Positions 20,399-31,737 of a DNA stretch of 64,000 bases are shown piece by piece. The translations under genes were made by a program, and so were the position numbers. The DNA is from Hymenopellis radicata (Eukaryota > Basidiomycota > Agaricomycetes > Agaricales > Physalacriaceae). Positions within the stretch are counted from its first letter, which is position 1; the number at the start of each line of letters is the position of its first letter. The notes under the pieces are model-generated. The model saw nothing but the letters and a program-made list of their open reading frames with translations, searched no databases and was not told the DNA's origin. Location: contig JADNRX010000023.1 in assembly GCA_015501595.1 (NCBI GenBank), positions 1-64,000 on the forward strand, written 5' to 3'.

Positions 20399-22419
20399 TT
20401 ACGTTTCTATCTTGCGAACAACTAATGGCAGAGAACTCGCTCCTTGGCCTTTGATGCGAGGCCTTATGACGAAGCTCTGGAAAGCTTCGATTTCGTGCGT
20501 ACATGTGAAGGAGAAACGTCGAAGGAGCGTGATGATCAGTGCCTGTCGAAATGTAAGCTGTCACGTTGAAAGCGGCGCGGCGACGTTGAAACTTGCCTTG
20601 ATCTCACAGATAGCGAACACTCTGCCAGTACAAGACCGAGGACTACCATGCGTATTGAGTGACGAGCTGCGCGAGGACCCGAAGAGAAACGCACCCTTCA
20701 CTAAAAGCAAAGATTTCACGCGAATGTTTGATCCCCCTTTCTTTGCGCTCTATCCAACGTTGAGGCCGGAAACTGTCCGCGTCAGGTCCCCATACTTCTG
20801 GATCCGTCTGGATGATGTTGACCGGAATTTCCAGGATGGTCCCCTTGGGTATGACGAGCTCCCGATCTAGAGTACCAGGAATAGGTTCTGAGAGTGGGAT
20901 AGTGATTGTTTCTTCCGCCTGCAGGAGAGATGGTTAGCTCAAAGATATAGAGGTTGTAAGGAATGGTTTACTCACCACATGATGATTTTCCAAGATCGGG
21001 GGATGCATTCGGAGGGTCTCTTTGACGACAGCATCCAATAGAGCAAAGTTGTTGCTCAAAGCGTCGAAGGATGGATCTTCGCCAGATGCCGAAACTTCTT
21101 CTCGGAGCGCCTGTTGGAGGTCCTTGTTGATCGCTAGTTCATATAAAACCCACTGCATAGGAATAGGTTAGACGCTAGGAACGACTGGACAATGAAGGAG
21201 ATCATACAGCTACAGTTCCAGATACCGGCTCGTAACCGGCAGAAATAATTGTTCGCATCTGCGAAACAACTTCCTCCTCGGTCATTGAGTCCCCAAACTT
21301 GACTATGAGCATGTTTACAAACCGTACTTTTGTGAAAGAGAAGAGACATGAACTTACGCATAGCCGACATGATGTTCTTCCTTTCGTCGCCTACAATCTT
21401 GGCGTCTTGCCACATCTTCCTTGATATGGCACCAAGCTCCGCTTTTGACTTGCGGATCATCTCGCCTTTGGCGCCGATTGATAGAACTGAAGGAAATATC
21501 CAAAAGAGTGCACGCATATAGAAGGATGATAGTTTGTTTTCGTTGTTGGTAAGACCGTGTAGTGATTCAGCCAGGGCATGTGGCTCTCCATTGAGACAGT
21601 TAAAGTCATGCGAGAAAGCCGCGCGACCAACAGTTTCCAGGCTGAGTGTCTGTGAGCAGCCGCAGCGAAAAGACCTTTCAATGACTTACGCGTAGCGACC
21701 GGCCCAGTTCGTAATCTCTATCTCAACTTCTTCGCTTGAACTGTGTTCGAGCAGCTTGCTCCACTGGTTCGCCATCTTCGTAGATGTCTCATAGAATATC
21801 GGGGTCATATCTCGCACAGATTGCGCACTATGAATAGTGGTTAGGGTATTTCCGAGTTTTCTATAGATCGACCCACTTGAGGGCAGGTGCCAACGACCGT
21901 CTTTGTTTCTCGTGAGCTTCTTTGCCTACAAGAGAGGTTAATGTCGAATGTAAAAGGCTCAGAACCACCAACGAACCTTCGACCCAGAGAATACCTTCGC
22001 CTGTGGTGGCCTTGAACCATTCCCGTACACCATCGGGCTTAGGGAAAAGGTAGATACTCTCGCTTAGGATGTAAGTCACAGCGCGAGGATCGGTTATCGA
22101 CAGTACTTGATGCTAAGGCGTTCGCAATCAGCTCAGAGCGTGACAAGAAGGGAAGACCTCGTACACCGAAGGCGCCAGCAAATTTGACAACCTTTCCAAA
22201 CTTTTTGTGCCAGTCGACATAGAGAGAACCAGGCGGACTGTAATATAGGAGCCACTCCTGTCCCCAAAGCCAAGAGGGCGAGCGAGGACCGGGAACATTC
22301 TTGAGGGTATTTCGAACGGCGAGCCAGTAAGCGGCTGCTCGCACAAGGCGAATGAACACGAAGATGGCGCATACATAAGCGGCCTGGATGATAGGTGAAG
22401 AAGAGACTGAGGTGGACAT
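20399..22419 (-). pseudogene. Cytochrome P450, probably decaying
   Basis: Fungal microsomal P450 with an N-terminal anchor (AAYVCAIFVFIRLVRAAAYW) and hinge NVPGPRSPSWLWGQEW, followed by HQVLSITDPRAVTYILSES, GKEAHEKQRRSLAPAL and the K-helix KETLRMHPP. Introns such as 22113-22164 join in frame, and one at 20543-20596 is GC-AG (AAG|GCAAGT). Key sites are off. The I-helix reads AGYEPVSG, with Pro where the oxygen-activating Thr is expected. The heme loop reads NTHGSPRSCTGRVFA: the Cys (20632-20630) is present but the usual Phe at -7 and Gly at -4 are not. The frame changes between PQRW (about 20755) and the heme loop, near a G-run. Part of this may be sequence error, but the substitutions suggest real decay. 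It converges with ERG5; subfamily and substrate are unknown. Confidence 0.75.
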
Positions 22420-23714
22420 GGTTGTGTTAGACAGGATGTGTTGGAAGTGATCGAATTCACTGCACCTTTAAATATGGTGGTGGCGCAAAGCACGAAGGAC
22501 CAGTCACGCCTCGGAATGTAAACTACGCCTGTCGGGATTGATACGAATGTAATCGCTAGAGCATCGGAGAAGACGGTGAGCACTAGAATTGTTATTCTAG
22601 CAGCTTGTCTCGGCTTCCCGAAGGCTGTACCATCACCGGCCAATCGTTCACTATAGGGAGCGCCTTACCAAGATCGGACAATCGCGCCTAATTGTGACGA
22701 TGAAAACGCGAACGCTTGGCAAAAAATCCCAGTGCGGTATGTGCGGAATCTATTCAAGGAACTGACAAACCCATATCGCCTTTATTCAGGACGGCGCACA
22801 GGCGGATACGTGGGCCGAGGTTACGACACCATCAAGTCCTTGTAGATCGTAGATACCTATTGCAGCTGATTGAAAGACTTGAAGAGCCTGAGAAGCGAGT
22901 TACTGGCCAGAGTCGCCGCCAATCTGAATCTGAGCGCTCTTCTATACGTTTGCGCGTTCTGTTTTAGGGATACAGGTCGGCAAGCTTGCTTTCTCCGCGG
23001 GGATGTCAATGTGTCCAGGAAAGATTCAAGAAAGCACGCGGTTCTGCTTTCGCATATGCTCTGGAGTCGACAGCCAGCACGTCGCACGAAGACTCAGCAG
23101 AGCGGATCAAATCCATGAATACAGATCCCGAGTAACCGAATTTCGGGCAATGATAGATTGCGGTGTTGTGTATAATCAGGTCGTAGAAAATTTCCAGAGC
23201 TGATGACGCCTATTGACTCCAGGAGTATAGTTTTTACAAAGACGTCAACAGTGAAACATAACGAACAAGGAAAATGGAGAAATTTCGGTTGTTAGAGAAT
23301 GCGGAGTCGGTGCTGTCGTGTGCGGTTACTCTGAGAGGCACTGTGGATCCCGGGTAACAAGATACCGGGATGCACACTGTCCAGAAGGACCCACAATGAG
23401 ATCACCATGGAAAACATAGAAACAGAGCATCCGTGCTAGGTAAATGTTGAGGGGTCCAAGTTGACGAAGAACAGTAAAAGTCTGATTCGGTTGAACGAGC
23501 TCAACCAGAGAGAGGGTTTGATCCGCATACACGGTTGCCACTGTCACCTGACCTGCCACGCTTACAGCTTGATTCGCAACTTCCATCCATTCAACTCTTT
23601 TCCTCGCCGTCGTTTCATTTTTTCGCGGAAGCCCTATTGTATGCCAAAACGCAATAATTCAAAGAAGCCAGCGTCAGCCCGGAGACTCGCCACCAAAAAT
23701 TCCGAGGCGAGGAC
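22420..23714. other. Intergenic stretch with no supported gene
   Basis: Short frames on both strands lack homology that I can recognise. The best is an 86-codon minus-strand frame from ATG 23586 to 23326 (MEVANQAVSVAGQVTVATVY), hydrophobic in its middle, which could be a first exon of a small gene divergent from the transporter. No intron chain extends it convincingly. Confidence 0.4.
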
Positions 23715-26058
23715 ATGCGCATTGCTTCCTCGAAGGATCCTATGGCTCGTTCGTCATCATTAAACAGCATACAAGTCGGACCGCGGTCCCCTATAACGTC
23801 CCGATCTCACCATATCGCTGACCGTATGGAAAATGACGCGGAGGAAGGTCTCGAAATGCATCTTCTCGGTGACGAAGAGCGCAGACAGGCTGCCCGTGGC
23901 TTGGACGGGTTTGGGGACGACCTTGACGATGACAGCAAGCATCCCATGTCAGCAAAGGATAAAAGGGCCATGGTGCTTTTGTGTGTCTTATGTGAGTTGT
24001 ACTTGTTATTCCATTGCATGGGACTAAACATCTCCAGACTTAATACAGGGCGTTCCGGTTCGTTTCTTTCTTCTCCGATTCTACTTCGTCCTAAGTGCTT
24101 GTCATATAGCTAGGACTCGCTCTTGGTGTGTCCTGTCAATCTTCTAGTCGGCGTCTCCTAATCCGAATTGTTCACGCCCATTAGGCTCCGTTCCTTTCCT
24201 TCTCAAAGATCACCTGTCATATTCCCAACTAGCAACTTTCGCTCTCTCAAGCTACCCATATTCTCTAAAGCTCCTATGGTCACCCATTGTTGACTCTGTG
24301 TACTTTGTTTCCGTTGGACGCCGGAAATCATGGATTATCCCAATGCAGCTGACTGTCGGGACATTAATGTTGTATATATCTTTCAACGTCCAACGACTTA
24401 TGGACGATGTGAGGACTTTTTCAATATTTGCGCGTAATCATCCACTGAACGCGTCGCGTTGCATTAGGCTTCCCACTACGTTCATGAGCTCACCTTTATC
24501 TTCACGTCGCTCGTTTTCATCTCTGCTACTCAAGGTGTGTAGGTTCTCTCGAAACGCCGCTTCGTTTTCTCAGACTTTCTCCAGATATCGCGGTAGACGG
24601 TGGCACTCATTGCTAACAGTAACCGCCATCAATCTCTAATGTTTCATTTTGCACAGGCTGGGCGCTTACCTTATTATCACAAGAGAACCTCTCTTACGCC
24701 TCGACATGCCAAACCATTGGTCTCAACACGGGATACTTCGCCTCTTTTACCGTTTTCCTTGCGTTCAATAGCGTTGAATTTACGTAAGTACTCTCAAGCT
24801 CTTGCATATACCATTTCTTACAACCTTCTCTCAGAGAGCGTTGGGGAGTGCCGCATCTCTCCTTGAGTGCGTACTTGAAGTTCTGGGGAGTGGCGTGCTA
24901 CTTAGTGACATTCTGGCTGCTCGTATTCAAGAAAGAAGTGCGTAAATCGGCCTAGCGTTTTCACCGAGCGTGATTTGACTTTTGGACAGGATAAGGAGCC
25001 GGCTAATGACGCCGACATGAGTATATCTGGTGTCTATAAAACGATATGGTCCATCTGCAAACTTAAGCGTAAGCTCCCTTGACCTACATAACTAAAAATA
25101 AGCTGACGCTCATCCCTCAGACATACAATCTCTCATTATAATGCACTTCTTCGCTAAACTAGGTTTCGCTGCCAATGACGCTGCGACATCCCTAAAGATG
25201 GTCGAAAAGGGCTTCAAGCGCGAGGAGCTTGCTGTGGCAGTCCTCATCGACTTTCCTTTCCAGATTGTCGGAGGATGGCTTGCAGCGCGCTGGTCTCGAG
25301 GCGATCGTCCACTTCGACCATGGGTCTATGCCTTCTTACCTCGTCTTGCGTTCGGACTCATGGCAACGTTGATCGTTTATTGGTTCCCCACGCCTCCCAT
25401 CTCGAACGGCTTCTTTGTGTTCCTAATCATTTCGACCGTCCTATCTTCGTTTTCAAGGTAATAGCCGGACATTTATCAAGTGACCTTTGCTGAGCGTCTA
25501 CTACAGTACGGTGCAATTTGTTGGCATATCCGCGTTCCATACGCGCGTATCTGACCCTCTGATTGGAGGCACCTACATGACAGTATGTGCTGCTGGATTT
25601 TGCTTCGCTATTGCATTGACGATGGGTGTAGCTCCTGAATACGTTTACAAATTTGGGCGGAACGTGGCCAAAATACTTTGTTCTAAAAGGTGTCGACTTC
25701 TTCAGTGTTGCGACCTGCAAAGTAACGGACGCTGGGACTGAAGTTTTGGTGCAAGGTATATTCGAATTGCCACTCTATGTTCTTACTGACCGTTTGGGAT
25801 AGCAACAGAATGTGTATCGGACTACGGCAAGGCCATGTGCCAAGACATAAACGGGCAATGTATCACTGAAACGGATGGTTACTACATGGTATCGGTGGTT
25901 TGTATGACCTTTGGTGTCATCTTCTTGTTCGCGTTCATTATACCAACGGCACGGAAGCTTCAAGGTGAGTACTAGCGGCAGTGTTTGGACGAGCGCTGAT
26001 AGATGATGTCTTTGTTGCAGAATTGCCTTTGGCTGTCTGGCGTGTAAAATTGGAATAA
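23715..26058 (+). CDS. Acetyl-CoA transporter (SLC33/AT-1 family)
   Basis: Multi-pass membrane protein of the acetyl-CoA transporter family, which moves acetyl-CoA into the ER lumen for acetylation. An acidic cytosolic N-terminus (ENDAEEGLEMHLLGDEERRQ) precedes the diagnostic first membrane region, which is pieced together from short exons: VLLCVLYLIQGVP, then LGLALGSVPFLL, LSYSQLATFALSSYPYSLKL and LWSPIVDSVY. Later come GRRKSWIIPMQLTVG, FISATQDIAVDGW, QTIGLNTGYFASFTVFLAF, AATSLKMVEKGFKREELA, GTWPKYF and a Cys-rich loop CVSDYGKAMCQDINGQC. At least ten short GT-AG introns are needed. ATG 23715 or 23742 could start translation. The C-terminus PLAVWRVKLE ends at 26058. Confidence 0.88.
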
Positions 26059-26282
26059 AGGGTAGAGTAGATTACTATAGTCGTTGACTACGCTCTGTTA
26101 TTATTGGTGAATGTAAATGTAGAGGAGCGCAACCTCAAAGAAAAACGTGACGCCGAGGATGCGTGGGAAGGTATTGCCAAACGTGGGACTTGGTAAAAAG
26201 ACATTGACCATCTGGGCGCGAGCTTACTGTCTCTAACGTTACTCTATTCTCAAGCAGAAAATCGTCGTAAATTCCTGAAAAA

Positions 26283-29200
26283 ATGACTACCAGCACTCTC
26301 CATTTCGGACCAGAATGGATGCGCACCAAGCAGCCTGCACCGCGATCTCTTCCAGAGCAAACGCTGCCGCCACCGACTACAGCTCCGCCTTCCAACGCGT
26401 CCACGTATTCGGCCCTTGTTTCTCCCGCTCAACAACCCCAGTCGGACACCCGCGACGATTCCCATCCTTTCAGATATTCAAAGGACGAATTGTTGCAGAT
26501 TTTCCGCGACGGCGCTGGCCAGGCTGGACTCGGTCTCGAGGTCGAACGCTGGGAGGGTGTCGTTCGAGAAGTTAGCACAGAGCCGACCGCCCTACGCGAA
26601 ATGGGTGAGGCAGAGAAGAAGGTAGGCTGGCCAGCTTTGTCTATCGCGTTTATGCGGTGTGCTGACCTCGTGTCTCCCAGCTCTTTGCCGGCTCTTTGAA
26701 TTCTGACCTTCGCCGTCGCCAATCAACCGATTATCTTTCGCCGCTATCAACCCAGAATCTGGCCTCCGAACGGCCCAGGCTTAACCATAACACAACTGCG
26801 ACAGCCAACAGCCCTCTTCGAGATCGTTTTGGTCCACTGGGTCGAAGGCGGGGCGAAAGTACCGGTATGCTCGCTTTTGCCCTTTTCCTCGTCCCGCCCA
26901 TTGATATCTCCTCTCTCAAGACCAAATACCCGGTACTTTACCTCGAAAGCTATCTCTGTCATCCATCCAGTCACCAATGTCGCCGCGCGATCCAGGTATG
27001 CCTTCGCCTCGGGTGGCTCGCATGGGTGCCGGTTTCGATGGTGGTGTCTTCACCGGTGGAGGTGAATCGTGGACTGCTCGTCGACGCGCGTCGGAGGGAG
27101 CGGCTAAAACTCCAGGTATCCTCCATCGAGACCCCATTGGTGAATTGCAGGATGCAAAGATCAAGGAAGAGGACGAGACCCCCGGTCAAACCTCTGAAAA
27201 TCTTGATAAACCATTGCGTGAAGCCAATAATCCTACTGCCGTACCCTATGAAACGCTCTCTACAGCAGGCCAGACGAGCATCCAAAATATCGAGCCGCCG
27301 GTCTCCCATCTTCCCTTGCACAATGAAAGTAATCATAGCTCCTCCGCTTCTCCGGCAAACAGTTCTGTTGGTTTTGCACCCCCAGGCCTGACGGATCTAG
27401 CCAGCATCGAATGGTCGTATCTTGACCCGCTCGGAAATGTTCAAGGTATGCACATCCTTGGACATCATGGCAATTCTCTCATTATCGTTAGGACCTTTCC
27501 GGGCGGATGTCATGCAAAAATGGCATGACGAGGGATACTTTACACCTGATTTGCTCATGAAGCGAACTCAGATCGATACGGATTGGACCTCAGTCGCCGT
27601 GTTAACACAGAGAGCTACAGGACCTCTTTTCCTGACCCCTCAGAGACCACCCCTTCCTCCCGTCTTGCAACGCCATGATCCCCATTCGCCCATGTTTCCG
27701 CACGCTGAACCCTTTCCCACATACCAACCAGCACCAGTACGATCCCTCCGAAGTTCTACCTTGGATTCATTCCTGGGCGGATCTAATCCCTCTGATTCGC
27801 CTTCCTCGTCATTGGGTGCAGGTCGTTACAGTAACGGGTCTCCGGATCCAAGTGCATTTGGTGGACGTGCCGGTAACTTTGTCCCTGGTCAAGATCTTAC
27901 CGCTGTTGGTCGACGAGCTGCGTTCTACGAGCCATCGACACTTCCTCACAGCATTGGAATACCCACTCGCAGTGCTACGCTCGATAGTGGCTTTTCCACA
28001 AATCAAAGTCCTTGGCCGCAAGCGAATGGTGTAATTGGGTTTGACCCTCTGGCCACTGGACGAGGCCCAGCCGATGTGATGCAGTATAATCCGTACCAGG
28101 ACTCCCGAATCCATTCAACTGGGCTGGGTGGATCCAACAACTTCAATTCTGGTATCCCTCGGGAGGGCCTTCCGAGTAATCATTATGATGCAGGGCATTT
28201 CGACGAGCCGAGAGTGCATGATAATTCGAATTTTACGCCACTCAACAACTTCGCCGCGCAACCTCCTTCCCAATCCTCGTTTCCTTCCCAAGTTCCTGTT
28301 CAGTCTACCCCCGATCCATCGGCTGCCTCAGTCTCTCCCTGGGGTAGTGTTCAAAAGGCCACCCCGAGGCAACCAGGTCCATTTGACTCCAACTATCCAA
28401 CCTCGTCTAATACGGTGTCGGAATCATCTTCGCCTTGGGCTACCTCGAGTTCACTCCCTCGTGCCGGAATTGTTAAGCCGGCCGATTCTTCTCCGTGGAG
28501 CACGCTACCCGTTGAACCTCTCGCGAATGGTGCAGCCGCCGAGGTAGTCCCGCCCACTGACAGAGTGAATGTGGAAGCTGCACCGCAGTCTGCCCCACCC
28601 CCTGCGCCTGCGCCAGCACCGGAACCCTCTGTTGAACCCGCTCCGGTAGATGCAGTGCCGAGCAAAAAACGCACTAAAGCATCTAAACCAACGCTGTCCG
28701 TATCCCAAGCCACTGTGGGACCTCCGTCTCCAGCGTCGGCTCCATCGCCAGCGGTGCCTGAAGCGGCGTCTAAGCCAGCATGGGCGAAGAGTGATGACGC
28801 GAAGCCATCTGGCGTCTCCTTGAGTTTGCGAGATATTCAGGATGCGGAAGCCAGGAAAGCTGACGCTAGGAAGATCGCCGAAAAGGAGAGAGAACGCGCC
28901 CGGGCAAACGCAGCTCCCTCTACACCTGCAGAGGATGTTCAACCATTTACGTCTTCATGGGGCCTTCCGACGTCTCAAGTCGGGGTGCGCAATAATGTCA
29001 AAGAGACCGCCACACCTTCTGCTACAAGCCCTGCTACGGCCACCCCAGTTTGGACCAACACTGTGAAGGCGCCTGCTGTTAAGAAGACCATGAAAGAAAT
29101 CCAAGAGGAGGAGGAGAAGCGGAAAAAGCTGGCTTCCAAGGAGAGTGTCGCTTCTGTTGCTGCTCGTAGAGGTTATGCGGAGACAACTGTAAAGGTATGT

Positions 29201-29897
29201 TTGACTAGTCATTCTTCATCCCGTTTTTATACTGATGATATGTGCGTAGCAAAGCGTCCCTCCGTCCCAAGGTGGCGCCTGGACAACCGTCGGAGCGAGT
29301 GGCAAGTCGACACCTTCACCCGCGGTTGCTCCTGCGACTCGACCTCCATTGTCCACGACGACTTCCTCTTCTGCGGTTCCTGGTTCTCTCCCTAGGAGTA
29401 ACGGCGTCCGAACTCCTGCTGCGCCAATCCCTACTAAACCTGCCGCGCCGGTTCCAGGAAAGGAAGAGTACCCAGCAGCACCTTCTCACGAGTTCTTGAA
29501 GTGGCTAAGTGAATCTTTGCAAGGCCTCAATAAGTCCGTTAACGGTATGTCTTCTGGGCCTATGTGATTTTCCGTATTCACGATCTTCACAGTTGAGGAA
29601 ATTATCCAAATGCTACTGTCGTTTGCGATAGATCCTGATGCGTCGACTGTGGAGCTTATTTCGGATTTGATCTACTCTAACAGCACAATCCTGGATGGGC
29701 GCCGGTTCGCAGCGGACTTTGTCAGTAAGCGCAAGGCCGATGCGGCTGCGCGAGCAAAGTCGGGAGCGTCATCAGCTTCTGGTGCTAACAAGCCGATATC
29801 CATCGCTGACGTGGTCAAAGCGCAGCCCAAGCCACAGACGTCGGAATGGGGTGGGTTCAAGGTCGTCAACAAGAAGAAGAAGGGAGGACGATCATAA
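26283..29897 (+). CDS. GYF-domain protein (SMY2/GIGYF-like)
   Basis: Large, mostly disordered protein built round one GYF domain, which binds proline-rich partners in translational repression and RNA or vesicle pathways. The domain is split by intron 27446-27491: WSYLDPLGNVQG then PFRADVMQKWHDEGYF and a conserved Arg/Asp strand. Upstream are Ser/Pro/Arg segments including FRYSKDELLQIFRDG, an eIF4E-binding-like region in GIGYF proteins (YxxxxLL). Downstream are long Pro/Ser/Ala stretches, a Lys/Glu/Arg helix (LRDIQDAEARKADARKIAEK), and at the C-terminus a conserved helical domain (SHEFLKWLSESLQGLNKSVN then EEIIQMLLSFAIDPDASTVE) ending VVNKKKKGGRS. Introns: 26622-26680, 26865-26920, 27446-27491, 29195-29249 and 29545-29592, all in frame. 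No frame break is seen. Confidence 0.9.
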
Positions 29898-30292
29898 ATG
29901 GCGCGCAGTTTGAGATTGACCACACTAACCTATCATGTCGAGGTTCCAATCCTCATCTAATCTGGGGCGTCGCCCAAAATATTCCACTCATGATTGTTAT
30001 CTACTCGGTGGGAAGTAGTAATATAGTGTCTTCTTGTTGTAATCTGCTGTATGTGGGGCAGTACCACCAATATTTAAAGCACCATTTCAAACTATTGTGA
30101 ATGCTTGTACGCCCTGCTTTCAACAACCTTTTACGCGGATATCAGGACCCGTGTTTATGCCGCAAGGAGGTCGTTACAGAAAATGCGGACATAGATCCGG
30201 GTAAAAATAAAATTCCCACGAGTTCCGACCTTAGATTTCGACGTTTCGGGTCATTCTGCATCGAAAAGGTCAAAAAAAATTCAAAATTTTGG
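29898..30292. other. Intergenic stretch downstream of the GYF gene
   Basis: Contains the GYF 3' region and most of the inverted-repeat element at 30137-30356. No gene is supported on the plus strand; an open frame through the element (30101-30409) only reflects its inverted repeats. Confidence 0.5.
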
Positions 30293-30356
30293 CTAAATTT
30301 GTCCGCATTTTTTGTAACCACCTCTTCGCACCATAAACACGGGTCCTCGGATATCC
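30137..30356. mobile_element. 220-bp inverted-repeat element (MITE-like)
   Basis: The ends 30137-30190 and 30301-30356 are imperfect inverted repeats of about 54 bp: GGATATC then AGGACCCGTGTTTATG at the left, matched on the opposite strand by GGATATCCG then AGGACCCGTGTTTATG at the right; the arms end in AATGCGGAC. The middle is A/T-rich with no coding sequence. No clear target duplication is seen. The element overlaps the 3' end of the gene at 30293-30909. Confidence 0.8.
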
Positions 30357-30909
30357 TCATGGCCAAAATTGAAGAAATGAGCTACACCCTCCCTGCTCCA
30401 TTCTTGTGAGGCGGTTCCCGCCGATCCTTGGCCAATGAACATGCCCATGAGGAGGTTCTCCAAGACCAACGCGTAGATTTTAATCTTGAACAGCTTCCCG
30501 GTGTCTGCATTCTTCAGAATGACGGGGATAATTGTGCTTCCAATCGCCGTCTGCGAGCCGCCGAACGTGAATGCGACTGGCTGAGTGTGAGAGGTATCGA
30601 GCGGCGGTCTGTGCTCTTCGGGAATAGACTCGTAGAGTGCCTAATGGAGGTCGGACTCTGAAGACTTTGATTTTGACGAGCACTGATACCAACCTTACTG
30701 ATCACAACGCCCTTTCCTCCCGCTATGCAGATGGCAAAGCTGCCGTCGGTTGTGGGCGCGTAATGCTCAAGGTAGCCGATAAGGTTCGCTCTGTTGCCCA
30801 TAGACGCGACACCGAAATCTGAGCCCCAGATTCCTCGAAAGGTTTCGTCGTATAGAACGGGGAGATTTTCGTTGTAGGTGGGAGGGGTTTCGGTGTTTGA
30901 AGTCGCCAT
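30293..30909 (-). CDS. Unrecognised 187-aa protein whose C-terminus lies in a MITE
   Basis: I do not recognise this family. Two exons (30909-30694 and 30640-30293) join in frame across a 53-bp GT-AG intron. Visible segments: TPPTYNENLPVLYDETFRG, SMGNRANLIGYLEHYAPT, DGSFAICIAGGKGVVISK, ALYESIPEEHRPP, then a beta-rich part, PVAFTFGGSQTAIGSTIIPV and FKIKIYALVLENLLMGMFIG. The last roughly 20 codons and the TAG stop (30295-30293) come from the inverted-repeat element. A compact globular cytosolic protein is likely. The Gly-rich GGSQTAIGS and the repeated LLMGMFIG could suggest an aspartic-protease-like beta barrel, but the catalytic DTG/DSG triad is not seen, so no function is given. Confidence 0.6.
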
Positions 30910-31737
30910 CGTGAATGGTTGAACGTTGAGGACTGACTGAGTGAGTTAGGACGAGTTGGTATCGCTTCCTGTACATACACGAGCAAACACTCAGCACGGC
31001 CACTGTTTAATGGATGGGAGCGACTGTCCAAATCGTCGTGTAAAAGTGTGTTGATACACCATATTAGAGCAGGGAAAAATACGAGTATACGTTCCATGAG
31101 CCTCAGTTTCGACGAATGAGAGGCATGATCGTCTCTGGCCTCGCCGAGACCGTACGGTGCGTAAGCTCAGTGAGTCCGTAACAGATCATGCTCCTCCTTG
31201 AAAAAGAGACTGGAGGCCTCAAGGCTCCCCTTACCTTCAGAATGGCTCCGACAAGTCGTTCGGCGGCTTGTCGAACAGATATGCAGTCGTACTTGACAAA
31301 GGATGAGTTGCGGACAAATCACGTGATGGTCAACAAACCGTCACGTTCCGCTTTGTCCTGAATTTCCGCGAACGCGCAAGCTGTCTGCTCATGATGTAAA
31401 AATAGTTCCTAGTCAGTGTGCACTTCCGGCCTGACTCAGCCTACAAGGTTTAGAAGCGCACAGCCCCGACCTTGAGATGGAGAAAGAAGCTTCAAAGCTT
31501 ACGGCAAGAAAGCGAAGTGAGCTGTTGGGTTTCCACAGTGGTTAGGAATGCTCTCGTCGTTCTGAGTAGAAAAAGGCAAAAGCTGACAAGTCGATCAATA
31601 TTGATCTGCCATCTGAATTACTGCGTACTGAGCACTAATAAAATCAAGTAAGTAAGGTATATAGCTGTACATTCAATCCGCGTGTGTCAGCCCTCAAACA
31701 GTTCTATATCCAGATAAAAATGTCAGGTCTACTATCA
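30910..31737. other. Intergenic stretch with no supported gene
   Basis: Includes the promoter of the 187-aa gene and the 3' side of the GH16 gene. No conserved frame, tRNA or repeat was recognised. Confidence 0.5.

Noticed and set aside
20376..20870. A 164-codon plus-strand open frame antisense to the P450
   Set aside because: It overlaps the P450 C-terminal exons and has no recognisable domain.
23326..23586. An 86-codon minus-strand frame upstream of the acetyl-CoA transporter
   Set aside because: No recognisable family and no convincing second exon.
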